Assembly (NCBI GenBank): GCA_964457225.1
Contig: CAYWEM010000002.1
Location: forward strand, 124,001-188,000
Reading direction: 5' to 3'
From: CAYWEM01 sp964457225
GTDB lineage: Bacteria; Acidobacteriota; Aminicenantia; UBA2199
DNA length: 64,000 bases
Under the pieces are notes generated by a model. It searched no databases and was not told the DNA's origin. It worked only from the letters and a program-made list of their open reading frames with translations. Within the stretch, counting starts at the first letter, position 1; each line of letters begins with the position of its first letter. The translations under genes and the position numbers were made by a program. Shown piece by piece: positions 25,978 to 34,526 of this stretch.

Positions 25978-26902
25978 AGGCTCCTTCCTGCTTAAATCCT
26001 TCGCCAAGATCAACCTCGGCCTTGAGGTGGTCGGCCGCAGGTCCGACGGCTACCACCTCTTACGCACAGTATTCCAGACCATCGGGCTGCATGACCTGAT
26101 TCAGGTCAAAACCGGCCGCGGCCGCGGCTTCAGGTTGGCGGGGGACGGCCGGGTGGACTGGGCCGGGGCCAACACCATTCGGCATGCGGTCGAGCTGTTC
26201 AGCCGGCTTACCGGCAAAAGCGCCGATATCGAGATCAAGGTGAAAAAGCGCATCCCTCCCGGCGGCGGACTGGCCGGCGGCAGCAGCAACGCCGGAGTGA
26301 TGCTGCTCTTTCTGAATGAATTCACCGGCCTCAGGCTGAGCCTGCCGCAGTTGATGACAATGGCGGCTGAAATCGGCGCGGACGTGCCTTTTTTCCTGGT
26401 CGGGGGCCGGGTGCTGGGCCTGGGTGCCGGTGATTTACTCTTTGCCCTGCCGGATCCCGGGCCGGCTTGGGCCGCCCTTTGCTTTTCACCGCTGGCGGTT
26501 GGAACCGGCAGGGTTTTTAAGGCCCTGACCTTGACAAGAAAGCCCGGAGACAGTAAAATAGGTACTTTCATAAGGAAAAACGATTTCTCACAACTTGAAA
26601 ACGATCTGGAGAAAACGGCAATAAGCCTATTCCCGGAATTAGGAGCAATGAAAAAAAAGATGCAGGATTCAGGCCTGGCTGACGTGATGATGACCGGCAG
26701 CGGCTCCACTTTTTTTTCACTGCTTACCCCGCAGCAAAAAGCCAAAGACCGGTATTCCAGTTTGGAACTTCATTTGTTTCCACTCCTCGGCCGGCGGGAA
26801 TACCTGGCAGATATTGGGGTGTGGCCAAGCGGTAAGGCATCGGTCTTTGGAGCCGATATTCGGAGGTTCGAATCCTCCCACCCCAGGTGGCCCCATGAGT
26901 AG
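25970..26902 (+). CDS. ispE: 4-diphosphocytidyl-2-C-methyl-D-erythritol kinase (MEP pathway)
   Basis: GHMP kinase of the non-mevalonate isoprenoid route. SFAKINLGLEVVGRRSDGYHLLRTVFQ (about 9-35) is the family start, PPGGGLAGGSSNAG near 96-109 is the ATP loop, EIGADVPFFLVGG follows, and MTGSGSTFFSLL near 241-252 is the third motif. The reading frame is 310 codons, while the family usually ends near 280-290. Residues 282-306 are encoded by the tRNA-Gln gene at 26815-26886, and the TAG at 26900 lies inside prs. It overlaps the LolB-like gene by 8 bp. The C-terminal extension is probably tolerated rather than functional. Confidence 0.92.
   Translation: MTEGSFLLKSFAKINLGLEVVGRRSDGYHLLRTVFQTIGLHDLIQVKTGRGRGFRLAGDGRVDWAGANTIRHAVELFSRLTGKSADIEIKVKKRIPPGGGLAGGSSNAGVMLLFLNEFTGLRLSLPQLMTMAAEIGADVPFFLVGGRVLGLGAGDLLFALPDPGPAWAALCFSPLAVGTGRVFKALTLTRKPGDSKIGTFIRKNDFSQLENDLEKTAISLFPELGAMKKKMQDSGLADVMMTGSGSTFFSLLTPQQKAKDRYSSLELHLFPLLGRREYLADIGVWPSGKASVFGADIRRFESSHPRWPHE
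26815..26886 (+). tRNA. tRNA-Gln(UUG)
   Basis: A full cloverleaf can be drawn: acceptor TGGGGTG/CACCCCA, D arm around GCC-AAGCGGTAA-GGC, anticodon stem TCGGT/GCCGA with loop CTTTGGA (anticodon TTG), T arm GGAGG-TTCGAAT-CCTCC, discriminator G. CCA is not encoded. The gene lies wholly within the ispE reading frame and ends 8 bases before the prs start, so it is cut from the same transcript. Confidence 0.95.
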
Positions 26903-27839
26903 ATGTAAATTCCTGGTTTTCTCGGGTTCTTCGAATCCTGAGCTGGCCGATTCCATAGTCAGGATAATGAAAAAGGAAATCGGACAATGTAAGCGGAGTG
27001 TCTTCGCCGATGGGGAGATCTCTTTCCAGAGTCATGAAAACGTCCGCGGCGCTGATGTCTTTGTCATTCAATCATTGTGCCGGGATATCAATTTTCATAT
27101 CATGGAACTGCTGTTGATGGCCGATGCCTTCAAGCGGGCTTCGGCCAGGAGAATCACCGCCGTGGTTCCGTACTATGCCTATGCCCGCCAGGATCGCAAG
27201 GATCGTCCCCGGGTGCCGATTTCGGCCCGGCTGCTGGCCGACCTGCTGCAGGCCGCAGGTTTTTCCCGCCTGCTGACCATGGATCTCCATTCCCAGCAGA
27301 TCCAGGGATTTTTTAACCTGCCGGTAGACAACCTGATGGCCCTGCCGGTCTTTATCTCTCATTTCAAGTCCATGAAACTGCACAACCCGGTGATCGTATC
27401 TCCGGATGCCGGCGGCGTGGAAAGGGCCAGGCTTTTTTCCCGCAAACTGCAGGCCACCCTGGCCATTGCCGACAAGAGGCGCACCGCCCCCAATGTCGCC
27501 GAACTGATGCATATCATCGGGGACGTCGCTGACCGGGACGCCATAATCGTTGACGATATGGTCGATACTGCCGGCACCATGACTGAAACGGTGAAAGCCC
27601 TCAAGAAAAACGGCAGCCGCAGGGTGTTCGCCGCTTGTACGCACGGCCTGTTTTCCGGTCCGGCCCTGGAACGAATCGCCGCTTCCGAGCTGGATAAAGT
27701 TTTCGTCACAGATACCATACCGCTTTCCGAAGCGGGTTCGAAAATCGAAAAGATCTGTTCTCTTTCGGTGGCCGATCTCTTCGCCTCGGCCATCGAGAGT
27801 ATTTACAAGGAAACCTCGGTTTCAAAGTTGTTTCTCTGA
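26895..27839 (+). CDS. prs: Ribose-phosphate pyrophosphokinase
   Basis: 314 residues of class I PRPP synthetase, which makes PRPP from ribose 5-phosphate and ATP for nucleotide, His and Trp synthesis. Visible are FADGEISFQSHENVRGADVFVIQS, VVPYYAYARQDRKDRPRVPISA, the MDLHSQQIQGFFNLPVDNL block near 128-145, VSPDAGGVERAR, and the PRPP loop IVDDMVDTAGTM near 217-228. The start at 26895 gives the normal family beginning (CKFLVFSGSSNPELADSI). Frames open further upstream only run through the tRNA. The ATG lies 8 bases before the end of ispE, so its translation may be coupled to ispE. Confidence 0.94.
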   Translation: MSRCKFLVFSGSSNPELADSIVRIMKKEIGQCKRSVFADGEISFQSHENVRGADVFVIQSLCRDINFHIMELLLMADAFKRASARRITAVVPYYAYARQDRKDRPRVPISARLLADLLQAAGFSRLLTMDLHSQQIQGFFNLPVDNLMALPVFISHFKSMKLHNPVIVSPDAGGVERARLFSRKLQATLAIADKRRTAPNVAELMHIIGDVADRDAIIVDDMVDTAGTMTETVKALKKNGSRRVFAACTHGLFSGPALERIAASELDKVFVTDTIPLSEAGSKIEKICSLSVADLFASAIESIYKETSVSKLFL

Positions 27840-27856
27840 TTAACAGGAGTATCAAA

Positions 27857-28483
27857 ATGGAAGCCATTATCAACATCGAAGCTGAAAAAAGATCAGGCAA
27901 AGGCAAACAGGACGCCAAAAGACTGCGTAAAAGCGGCCTGGTGCCCGCCGTGGTTTACGGAGGGAAAGACCAGGTGGTCAACCTGGCCATTGATGTGAAT
28001 ACCATCAGGCGGATCATCAGGTCGGAACACGGTGAGAATTCCATCCTGCGGCTGAAATACGACAAGACCAGCACTGACGCCATGGTCAAGGAAATTCAGC
28101 TCGATTACCTGTCGGAAAACATCGTTCACGTTGACCTGATCAGGATCGACCTGAAGAAGACCATTGACGTGTCTGTGCCTATCGTACTCGCGGGTGAGCC
28201 CGTGGGTGTCAAGCTGGAAGACGGCATACTCGAATTCCTTACCCGTGAAATCGAAGTGCGCTGCCTGCCCGGATTGATCCCCAGGGAAATCAACCTGGAC
28301 ATTTCCGGTCTGCATGCCGGTCAATCGATCAAGCTGGAAAACCTGGAACTGCCGGAAGGCGTCAAGCCGGTTACCACGCCGCAGACGGTGATCTGCATGG
28401 TTGCGGCCAAGGCCAGGGAAGAAGCCGCCGCAGTTGAGGAAGCACCCGAAGCTGAACAAAAAACCGAAGCCGAGGAGGCTTGA
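27857..28483 (+). CDS. rplY: 50S ribosomal protein bL25, CTC form
   Basis: 208 residues: an N-terminal L25 domain binding 5S rRNA (EAIINIEAEKRSGKGKQDAKRLRKSGLVPAVVYGG) plus the C-terminal TL5/CTC beta domain (LAGEPVGVKLEDGILEFLTREIEVRCLPGLIPREINLDISGL). An acidic tail (EEAPEAEQKTEAEEA) ends it. AGGAG precedes the ATG. The prs-rplY-pth order is conserved in many diderms. GAGGAGG within its last codons is the ribosome binding site for pth. Confidence 0.94.
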   Translation: MEAIINIEAEKRSGKGKQDAKRLRKSGLVPAVVYGGKDQVVNLAIDVNTIRRIIRSEHGENSILRLKYDKTSTDAMVKEIQLDYLSENIVHVDLIRIDLKKTIDVSVPIVLAGEPVGVKLEDGILEFLTREIEVRCLPGLIPREINLDISGLHAGQSIKLENLELPEGVKPVTTPQTVICMVAAKAREEAAAVEEAPEAEQKTEAEEA

Positions 28484-29107
28484 ATTTTTGTTTTCATCGG
28501 ACTTGGCAACCCGGGCCGGCGCTATGTCGACACCCCTCATAACGCCGGTTTTACCTGTCTTGACCTTTTTTGTGAAAACATCGGCGCAGAAATGAACCGG
28601 ATTGAATACGATTTTTTATACGGCCGTAGCGATTACGCGGGCCAGGATCTTGTCCTGGCCAAGCCGCTCACCTTTATGAACGAATCGGGCCGGGCGGTCA
28701 GGCAGTTGCTTAAAAAATTCCCGGTTTCCCTGTCTGAACTGCTCGTCGTTTACGATGACCTTGACCTGGACATGGGTGAGGTGAGGATGCGTCAAGTCGC
28801 CAGTGGAGGTTCCCACAAGGGGATAAAATCCATCCTGGCCCATTTGGGCGGCGGTGGTTTTTCCGCGCTGCGTATCGGTATAAATCCACCTCAATTCGCA
28901 ATTGACGACCGGGTCCATTACGTGCTGGCCCCGGTGGCCGCTCCCTGGCGCGAACTTTACCGCGAAGGCCTGCAGCGGGCGGTGTCAGTTTTAGAAACCT
29001 TTGTCATGGAAGGCCGGCAGGCGGCCATGAATCTTTTCAACCGCAAAAAGAACCCCTTGCTTCTTGAAAAAGAGGCTGTAAATAACCACAAGGAGGATCC
29101 GCAATGA
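28484..29107 (+). CDS. pth: Peptidyl-tRNA hydrolase with probable ATT start
   Basis: 207 residues. The conserved start GLGNPGRRYVDTPHNAGF contains the catalytic Asn (GLGNPG) and His (PHNAG); KPLTFMNESGRAV, YDDLDLDMGEVRMR and GGSHKGIKSI follow. It recycles tRNA from stalled peptidyl-tRNA. The first in-frame ATG (28592) would delete the active-site His and Asn. Upstream of GLGNPG the frame holds only ATT-TTT-GTT-TTC-ATC before the in-frame stop of rplY. ATT at 28484 follows GAGGAGG at a good distance and gives five residues before GLGNPG, the same as in typical Pth. I therefore place the start at ATT. A sequencing error is the alternative. Confidence 0.85.
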   Translation: MFVFIGLGNPGRRYVDTPHNAGFTCLDLFCENIGAEMNRIEYDFLYGRSDYAGQDLVLAKPLTFMNESGRAVRQLLKKFPVSLSELLVVYDDLDLDMGEVRMRQVASGGSHKGIKSILAHLGGGGFSALRIGINPPQFAIDDRVHYVLAPVAAPWRELYREGLQRAVSVLETFVMEGRQAAMNLFNRKKNPLLLEKEAVNNHKEDPQ

Positions 29108-29532
29108 ACGGACACTACGAGATCGGAGCCGTTCTCACTCCAGATTGCAGCGAGGAAGACGTTAAAAAGACCATCGAAATCGTCACCTCGATGATCGAGA
29201 AAGAGAACGGCAAGATCGAAAAAATCGACGACTGGGGCAAAAAGAACCTGGCCTATCCTATTCGCAAGCATCTACAGGGCCATTACTTCTTTGTGCTGAC
29301 CACGGTGGACGGCAAAGTCCTGGCCCAGGTGGAAAGACGCCTGCGGCAGCTGGAAAAGGTGATGCGCTTCATCATTGTGCGCCTTGACGACAAGCTGGAC
29401 AAGGCCAACAAGCTGGTGAAGAAATGGGCCAAGATCGACAAGATTCACGCCCGCAAGAACCAGGAAGAAAGGAGCAGGCAGGAAGACGACGAACCTGCGG
29501 AAGATACCGAGGAGAACGACAATGCAGAATAG
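29104..29532 (+). CDS. rpsF: 30S ribosomal protein bS6
   Basis: 142 residues with the bS6 ferredoxin-like fold: YEIGAVLTPDCSEEDVKKTIEIVTSMIEKENGKIEKIDDWGKKNLAYPIRKHLQGHYFFVLTTVDG. Its C-terminus is extended with a charged tail (EERSRQEDDEPAEDTEENDNAE). The start overlaps the pth stop as ATGA, with AGGAGG upstream. It is followed directly by rpsR, with no ssb or priB gene between them as found in many other bacteria. Confidence 0.94.
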   Translation: MNGHYEIGAVLTPDCSEEDVKKTIEIVTSMIEKENGKIEKIDDWGKKNLAYPIRKHLQGHYFFVLTTVDGKVLAQVERRLRQLEKVMRFIIVRLDDKLDKANKLVKKWAKIDKIHARKNQEERSRQEDDEPAEDTEENDNAE

Positions 29533-29794
29533 AGAATCAACTCCAGCCAGGCCCCAGAGGCGTTTTTACTCGAGCCGCAAAAAATTCTGCCATTTCTGCA
29601 AGGAAAGGATACTGTTGATCGACTATAAAAACGCCCGGGTGTTGGAAAACTACATCTCCGAAACCGGGAAAATCATGCCGGCCAGGGTGATGGGAACCTG
29701 CCGCTATCACCAGAAACAACTCGGCAAAGCCATCAAACGCGCCAGGCACATGAGCCTGATCAAATTCGTTGAAAACAAGCGGAGCAGACCATGA
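29522..29794 (+). CDS. rpsR: 30S ribosomal protein bS18
   Basis: 90 residues. RRFYSSRKKFCHFCKERILLIDYKNARVLENYISETGKIMPARVMGTCRYHQKQLGKAIKRARHMSLIKFV is a canonical bS18. It retains cysteines (C-H-F-C and a later C) like the zinc-binding form of the protein. It overlaps rpsF by 11 bp and rplI by 4 bp (ATGA). Confidence 0.95.
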   Translation: MQNRESTPARPQRRFYSSRKKFCHFCKERILLIDYKNARVLENYISETGKIMPARVMGTCRYHQKQLGKAIKRARHMSLIKFVENKRSRP

Positions 29795-30258
29795 AAGTAA
29801 TCCTGTTGACCGACATGGAACACCTGGGCAGCCTGGGTGACGTGGTCGAAGTAAAACCCGGATTCGCCCGGAATTATTTACTGCCTCGCAAGTACGCCCT
29901 GCCGGTGACTCCACACAACCTGGAACAGATGGAAAACCGCCGGCGCAAGCATCAACTGATCATCGAGCAGGAAAAGCTTTCCGCCCTGGAATTAAAGGAA
30001 AGACTGGAAAAACTGCAGCTGGTCATCCGCAAGAAAGCCGGTGAAAACGAAGTCCTTTTCGGTTCGGTCACCGCCGCCGACATCGAGGAAAAACTCGCTG
30101 AACACGCTGTTACCATCGAAAGGAAAAAAATTCACTTTGACGAGCCCATCAAGCGGTTGGGGCATTTCACCCTCAAACTGAAACTGGTCAAGGACGTGGA
30201 AGCGCAACTGGCGGTTGAAGTGGTCAAGGAAGGAGAAGAACCGGAACAGACTTCCTGA
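29791..30258 (+). CDS. rplI: 50S ribosomal protein bL9
   Basis: 155 residues: the N-terminal RNA-binding domain (KVILLTDMEHLGSLGDVVEVKPGFARNYLLPRKYALP), the long connecting helix (RRRKHQLIIEQEKLSALELKERLEKL), and the C-terminal domain (GENEVLFGSVTAADIEEKL). The end is acidic. It follows rpsR with a 4-bp overlap and is followed by dnaB, an order widely conserved. Confidence 0.95.
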   Translation: MKVILLTDMEHLGSLGDVVEVKPGFARNYLLPRKYALPVTPHNLEQMENRRRKHQLIIEQEKLSALELKERLEKLQLVIRKKAGENEVLFGSVTAADIEEKLAEHAVTIERKKIHFDEPIKRLGHFTLKLKLVKDVEAQLAVEVVKEGEEPEQTS

Positions 30259-30262
30259 GGCT

Positions 30263-31639
30263 GTGACTGCTTTGAGCGAGACTGAAAGGCCCCTGCCCCA
30301 CAACGACCTGGCTGAAAAGGCCGTGCTGGGGGCCATGCTGGTAAACAACCGCTATGTCAACGAGGTTTTTTCCCAGCTTGAGTCCACAGACTTTTACCGC
30401 CGTTCTCACTTGCTCATAGCTTCGGCCATTCTCAAGATCACCAATGACGGCCGGCCCGCTGATATCATCACCGTTGCCGATCAATTGCAGAAAAGCAACG
30501 AAATCAACCAGGCCGGCGGTTATGCCTATATTGCCGCGCTGGCCGACGAGATTCCTGAGAACCTGGACATAGTCGAATACATCCATATCATCAAGGATCA
30601 CTCGGCCCTGCGCAAGCTGATCACTTCATCCAGAAGCATCATTGAAGAGAGCTTGGATTTCAAGGCCGACGCCGACACCATCCTGGCCCAGGTTCAGGAA
30701 AACATCATCAAAATAGCCGAGGCCCGTGACAAGAGGGGATTTGTACCGACCGGCAAACTGATGCCTGAGGCCATGCGGGTTATCGAGAACATCCAGAAGC
30801 ACGGTGAAAGCGGCGGCCTGAAAAGCGGTTTTTACGAACTCGACGACATCATTTCCGGATTTCAGCCCGGTGAGTTTTCAGTTATTGCCGCCCGCCCTTC
30901 AATGGGCAAGACGGCCCTGGCCCTGAACATAGTCCTGAACATGGCCCTGAAGCAGGAAAAGACCGTGGGTTTTTTTTCCATCGAAATGTCCCGCGAACAG
31001 ATCATGATGCGCCTGCTGGCCACCCGGGCCAAGATAAGCATGAGTTCCATCCGCACCGGCAAGCCTCTGCTCAGCAGAAAGGAATGGCATGATCTCGAAC
31101 TGGCTTCCTCGGAAATTGAAAGAGCGAAAATTTTCATCGACGATTCGCCTTCTCTTTCGATTGTTGAAATGAAGACCAGGGCCAGGAGGCTGAAAATCGA
31201 ACACAGCCTGGACATAGTGTTTGTCGATTACCTCCAGCTGATGAAAGTAGGGGAGTCACAGGTCAGGAAAAACGATTCCCGGGCCCAGGAAGTGGCGATA
31301 ATCTCCTCTTCACTAAAGGAACTGGCCAAGGAGCTCAACATTCCGGTACTGGCCCTGGCCCAGCTGAACCGCTCACCCGAAACCAGGGGCCGGGGGGAAA
31401 AGGGGGCCAAGTATCAGCTTTCGGATTTAAAGGAGAGCGGGGCAATTGAACAGGATGCCGACCTGATAGTTTTCCTGCATCGCGAAGAACAGAACGACAA
31501 GGATACCGAGCGCAAGGGTGAGGCAGACCTTATCGTGGCCAAGCAGAGGAACGGTCCTACCGGCAGGGCCGTGCTGGCCTATATCGACAAATTTACCAAG
31601 TTCGCCAATCTTGAAATCAGGGAAAGGGAAGAAGTTTAG
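30263..31639 (+). CDS. dnaB: Replicative DNA helicase DnaB
   Basis: About 458 residues. The N-terminal domain begins LPHNDLAEKAVLGAMLVNN, a linker follows, and the RecA-type core carries the Walker A in AARPSMGKTALALNI, FFSIEMSREQIMMRLLA, and VFVDYLQLMKVG (Walker B) with LKELAKELNIPVLALAQLNR. It unwinds DNA at the replication fork. The start is uncertain: GTG at 30263 is five bases after the rplI stop with GAGG very close, and TTG at 30272 is the alternative. No intein is present in the usual P-loop position. Confidence 0.93.
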   Translation: MTALSETERPLPHNDLAEKAVLGAMLVNNRYVNEVFSQLESTDFYRRSHLLIASAILKITNDGRPADIITVADQLQKSNEINQAGGYAYIAALADEIPENLDIVEYIHIIKDHSALRKLITSSRSIIEESLDFKADADTILAQVQENIIKIAEARDKRGFVPTGKLMPEAMRVIENIQKHGESGGLKSGFYELDDIISGFQPGEFSVIAARPSMGKTALALNIVLNMALKQEKTVGFFSIEMSREQIMMRLLATRAKISMSSIRTGKPLLSRKEWHDLELASSEIERAKIFIDDSPSLSIVEMKTRARRLKIEHSLDIVFVDYLQLMKVGESQVRKNDSRAQEVAIISSSLKELAKELNIPVLALAQLNRSPETRGRGEKGAKYQLSDLKESGAIEQDADLIVFLHREEQNDKDTERKGEADLIVAKQRNGPTGRAVLAYIDKFTKFANLEIREREEV

Positions 31640-31715
31640 CCGATCCGAAGGTTTTAATGGTTAATATCAAACGATATGTAAACTCGTTTCCTTCAGTTTG
31701 CTTACGGGATCGCCG

Positions 31716-33068
31716 ATGAAAAACCAGTCGGTTTACGAATGCTTTGAATGCGGATTTCAGAATCCAAAGCCTTACGGTAAATGCCCGCAATGCGGCAACT
31801 GGAACAGCATGGTGTCAGTTTCACCATCCGACTCCCTGCGCTCCGAAGCGGAGCCTGTTGTGGCCGCGGTAAGCCTGGCCTCGGTTTCCGAGTCCGAAAC
31901 CGCCCGGATCGATTCCGGCCTGGCCGAGTTCAATACCGTGCTGGGCGGCGGAATCGTTCCGAATTCGGTGGTCCTGATCGGGGGGGAACCGGGTATAGGA
32001 AAATCAACCCTTTTGCTGGAAGTGGCCGCTTCGCTGGCCGCCGGCGGGAAAAGAGTTCTTTATTACAGCGGGGAAGAATCCGCCGGACAGATCAAAGCCA
32101 GGGCGGTAAGACTGGGAGTGAATACAGAACTGGTTTCCCTGTTGACCATGGCCGCGCTCGAGGATCTTCAGGCTGCTGTCCAATCCTTGCATCCGGAATA
32201 CATGATCGTGGATTCAATTCAGACGCTTTATTCCAACCAGCTTTCCGCTCTGCCCGGTTCTCCATCGGCTCTAAAGGCCATGACCGCCGAAATAGTCAAA
32301 CTGGCCAAGCAGAACAACCTGGCCGCTTTTATAATCGGGCATATCACCAAGGAAGGCCAGATAGCAGGGCCGAAGATACTGGAACACCTGGTGGACGCTG
32401 TCCTTTATTTCCAGGGGGAAATGCAGAACGACCTGCGCATCCTGCGCGCTGAAAAGAACCGCTTTGGATCGGTGAATGAGATAGGGGTGTTCCAGATGAC
32501 CGGCGTCGGACTGCAGGCAGTGGCGGACCCGTCGCAGGCCTTTCGCCAGCACGGAGTCGACTGGTCTCCGGGTACCGCTCTGTTTCCGGCCATGAACGGA
32601 CTGAGGTCGATTCTGACCGAGGTGCAGGCGCTGGTGGTCGACACTCCGCTGATCGGCAACCCGCGAAGAATTGCCCTGGGTTATGATGCGTATCGCCTGG
32701 CCATGCTGATTTCAATCATCGAAAAGAAACTGCACCTGCCTTTTTACAAGTCCGATGTCTTCCTGAACATGGCCGGCGGCATGGCCGTGCGCGACCCGGC
32801 CTGCGACCTGGCGGTCTGCGCCGCCCTCATTTCCAGTCATCGCAACCTGGTTCTGCAAGCTGACGCCGTTTTTATCGGGGAAATCGGACTGACCGGTGAA
32901 ACCAGGCCGGCGGCCAACCTTGATCGGCGCATCAGGGAAGCAGCCAGGCACGGTATCAAGCATTTTTTCCTGCCTCCGGCGCAGATCCAGGGAATTCAAC
33001 CCGGCCTGAGGGTCTCGGCGCTGAAAAACATCAATGAACTTTTTACTACAATTAAAGGGGAATACTAA
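31716..33068 (+). CDS. radA: DNA repair protein RadA (Sms)
   Basis: About 450 residues. The N-terminal four-cysteine zinc motif (CFECGFQNPKPYGKCPQCGNW) is followed by a RecA-like ATPase with GGEPGIGKSTLLLEVA (Walker A), the RadA-specific KNRFGSVNEIGVFQM (KNRFG motif), and a C-terminal Lon-like domain (VDTPLIGNPRRIALGYDAYRLAMLI; LNMAGGMAVRDPACDLAVCAAL; FIGEIGLTGETRPA). It drives branch migration in recombinational repair. The ATG at 31716 is used since it begins just before the zinc motif. Confidence 0.94.
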   Translation: MKNQSVYECFECGFQNPKPYGKCPQCGNWNSMVSVSPSDSLRSEAEPVVAAVSLASVSESETARIDSGLAEFNTVLGGGIVPNSVVLIGGEPGIGKSTLLLEVAASLAAGGKRVLYYSGEESAGQIKARAVRLGVNTELVSLLTMAALEDLQAAVQSLHPEYMIVDSIQTLYSNQLSALPGSPSALKAMTAEIVKLAKQNNLAAFIIGHITKEGQIAGPKILEHLVDAVLYFQGEMQNDLRILRAEKNRFGSVNEIGVFQMTGVGLQAVADPSQAFRQHGVDWSPGTALFPAMNGLRSILTEVQALVVDTPLIGNPRRIALGYDAYRLAMLISIIEKKLHLPFYKSDVFLNMAGGMAVRDPACDLAVCAALISSHRNLVLQADAVFIGEIGLTGETRPAANLDRRIREAARHGIKHFFLPPAQIQGIQPGLRVSALKNINELFTTIKGEY

Positions 33069-34049
33069 ATGATCTATCTTTACCAGGCTCTTTTTGTGGC
33101 CGTTTTTTCCTACATTGGATACAATCATCCGCCTTTTCCGGACACCACGCCCTGGCATGGAGCCATAATCGGCTTCAGCTTCTCCCTTTTCCTGGTTGTC
33201 CTGGCCCTGAGGATCAGGAACACAGAGTTGAAGAACATCTGGGCCGGAGCCCTGGGACTGGCCGCCGGGGTAATCATGGGCTGGCTCATGTTCCAGGTTT
33301 TCAACCTGATAACCATGTCTTTTTCAGCCTACATTTTCTTCAAGGCTCTTTTCCTGCTGGCCATTCCGCTGACCGGAATGTTTATCGGTCTGCTTAAGCC
33401 GAGCCTGTTTTCACCTTTGAATATCAGGGAGTTCTTTAGGGGCAGCAGCGCTTTCACTGATTCTTTTCTGCTCGATACCAGCGCCTTGATTGACGGCCGC
33501 ATAGCGGCCATCGCTGAAACCGGTTTTATTGACGGAGAATTGATCATAACCCCGTTCATCCTGGCTGAACTGCAGAATATCGCCGATTCGGGCGAGGCTA
33601 CCAAGCGCATCAAGGGAAGAAGAGGTCTCGATGTCATCGACCAGCTCAGAAAAAACAAGGAAATATCGGTCACTATTCTGAACAAGACCATGCCCGGAGT
33701 CAGGGAAGTCGATCACAAGTTGATAAACCTGGCCAAGGAGCACAATTTCAAGATAATCACCAATGACGTCAACCTGAGCAAAATAGCCAAGCTGCAGGAC
33801 GTACGCATTCTCAACGTCAATGAACTGGCCTTCGCCATGAAACCGGTGGTCTACCCAGGAGAAAAACTGAACGTCATCATTCAGAAGGAAGGCAAGGAAA
33901 AGAAACAGGGCCTTGCTTACCTCGAGGACGGCACCATGATCGTAGTTGAAGAAGCCAAGAATGAAATAGGGAACGAACTTGAAGTCGAAGTCACTTCGGT
34001 ATTGCAGTCAACAACCGGCAAGATGATCTTCGCCAGGAAGTCCCAGTGA
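33069..34049 (+). CDS. PIN-TRAM domain membrane protein (YacL type)
   Basis: 326 residues. The N-terminal region has about four membrane segments (residues 1-115). A PIN nuclease domain follows: LLDTSALIDGRIAAIAETGFIDGELIITPFILAELQNIADS, KRIKGRRGLDVIDQL, and INLAKEHNFKIITNDVNLSKIA carry the expected acidic residues. A TRAM domain ends the protein (GEKLNVIIQKEGKEKKQGLAYLEDGTMIVVEEA). YacL-like proteins are often next to ispD/ispF. Here ispF follows with a 4-bp overlap, but ispD is absent from the window. Substrate unknown; an RNA target is likely for PIN-TRAM proteins. Confidence 0.88.
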   Translation: MIYLYQALFVAVFSYIGYNHPPFPDTTPWHGAIIGFSFSLFLVVLALRIRNTELKNIWAGALGLAAGVIMGWLMFQVFNLITMSFSAYIFFKALFLLAIPLTGMFIGLLKPSLFSPLNIREFFRGSSAFTDSFLLDTSALIDGRIAAIAETGFIDGELIITPFILAELQNIADSGEATKRIKGRRGLDVIDQLRKNKEISVTILNKTMPGVREVDHKLINLAKEHNFKIITNDVNLSKIAKLQDVRILNVNELAFAMKPVVYPGEKLNVIIQKEGKEKKQGLAYLEDGTMIVVEEAKNEIGNELEVEVTSVLQSTTGKMIFARKSQ

Positions 34050-34525
34050 AAATCCGATCAGGTATCGGCTATGATCTGCACCGCCTGGTTCCGGGCCGGG
34101 GGCTTTTTATCGGCGGTGTCAAGGTTTCTGATTCCCTGTCCGCATTGGCGCATTCAGACGGTGACGTGCTGATTCACGCCCTGATCGATTCCCTGCTCGG
34201 CGCCACCGGTGACCTGGATATCGGCCAGTTGTTTCCCGATAACGATCCCAGCTACAAAAATGCCAGCGGAGCCCGGCTTCTCAGCCAGGTTATGGACCGT
34301 CTCAAGGCGGGCAACTGGCAGGTGGTCAGCGTTGACAGCGTGGTGATCATCGATTTGCCGCGCCTGGCTCCCTTCAAGGAACAGATCAGGAACAGGCTGG
34401 CCGAATTGCTGAATATATCCCCCGAGGACATCAACGTCAAGGGCAAAAGCCGTGAAGGACTGACCGCCCAGGGTGGGGAAGAGGCCATCGAAGCTTTTGC
34501 CATATCGATGGTGCGCCGGACATGA
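34046..34525 (+). CDS. ispF: 2-C-methyl-D-erythritol 2,4-cyclodiphosphate synthase (MEP pathway)
   Basis: 159 residues with a GTG start overlapping the previous stop (GTGA). SGIGYDLHRLVPGRGLFIGGVKV contains the D-x-H zinc ligands, LAHSDGDVLIHALIDSLLGATGDLDIGQLFPD has the third His and the family signature, and INVKGKSREGLTAQGGEEAIEAFAISMV is the usual C-terminus. It forms the cyclic diphosphate intermediate in isoprenoid synthesis. ispE is about 8 kb upstream in the same orientation. Confidence 0.94.
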   Translation: MKIRSGIGYDLHRLVPGRGLFIGGVKVSDSLSALAHSDGDVLIHALIDSLLGATGDLDIGQLFPDNDPSYKNASGARLLSQVMDRLKAGNWQVVSVDSVVIIDLPRLAPFKEQIRNRLAELLNISPEDINVKGKSREGLTAQGGEEAIEAFAISMVRRT

Positions 34526-34526
34526 G

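Noticed and set aside
26814..26894. Longer prs starting upstream within the tRNA
   Set aside because: The extra residues are just the translated tRNA; the family N-terminus begins at the ATG at 26895.
28592..29107. pth read from the first ATG
   Set aside because: It would drop about 36 residues with the catalytic His and Asn, so the true start must be upstream.
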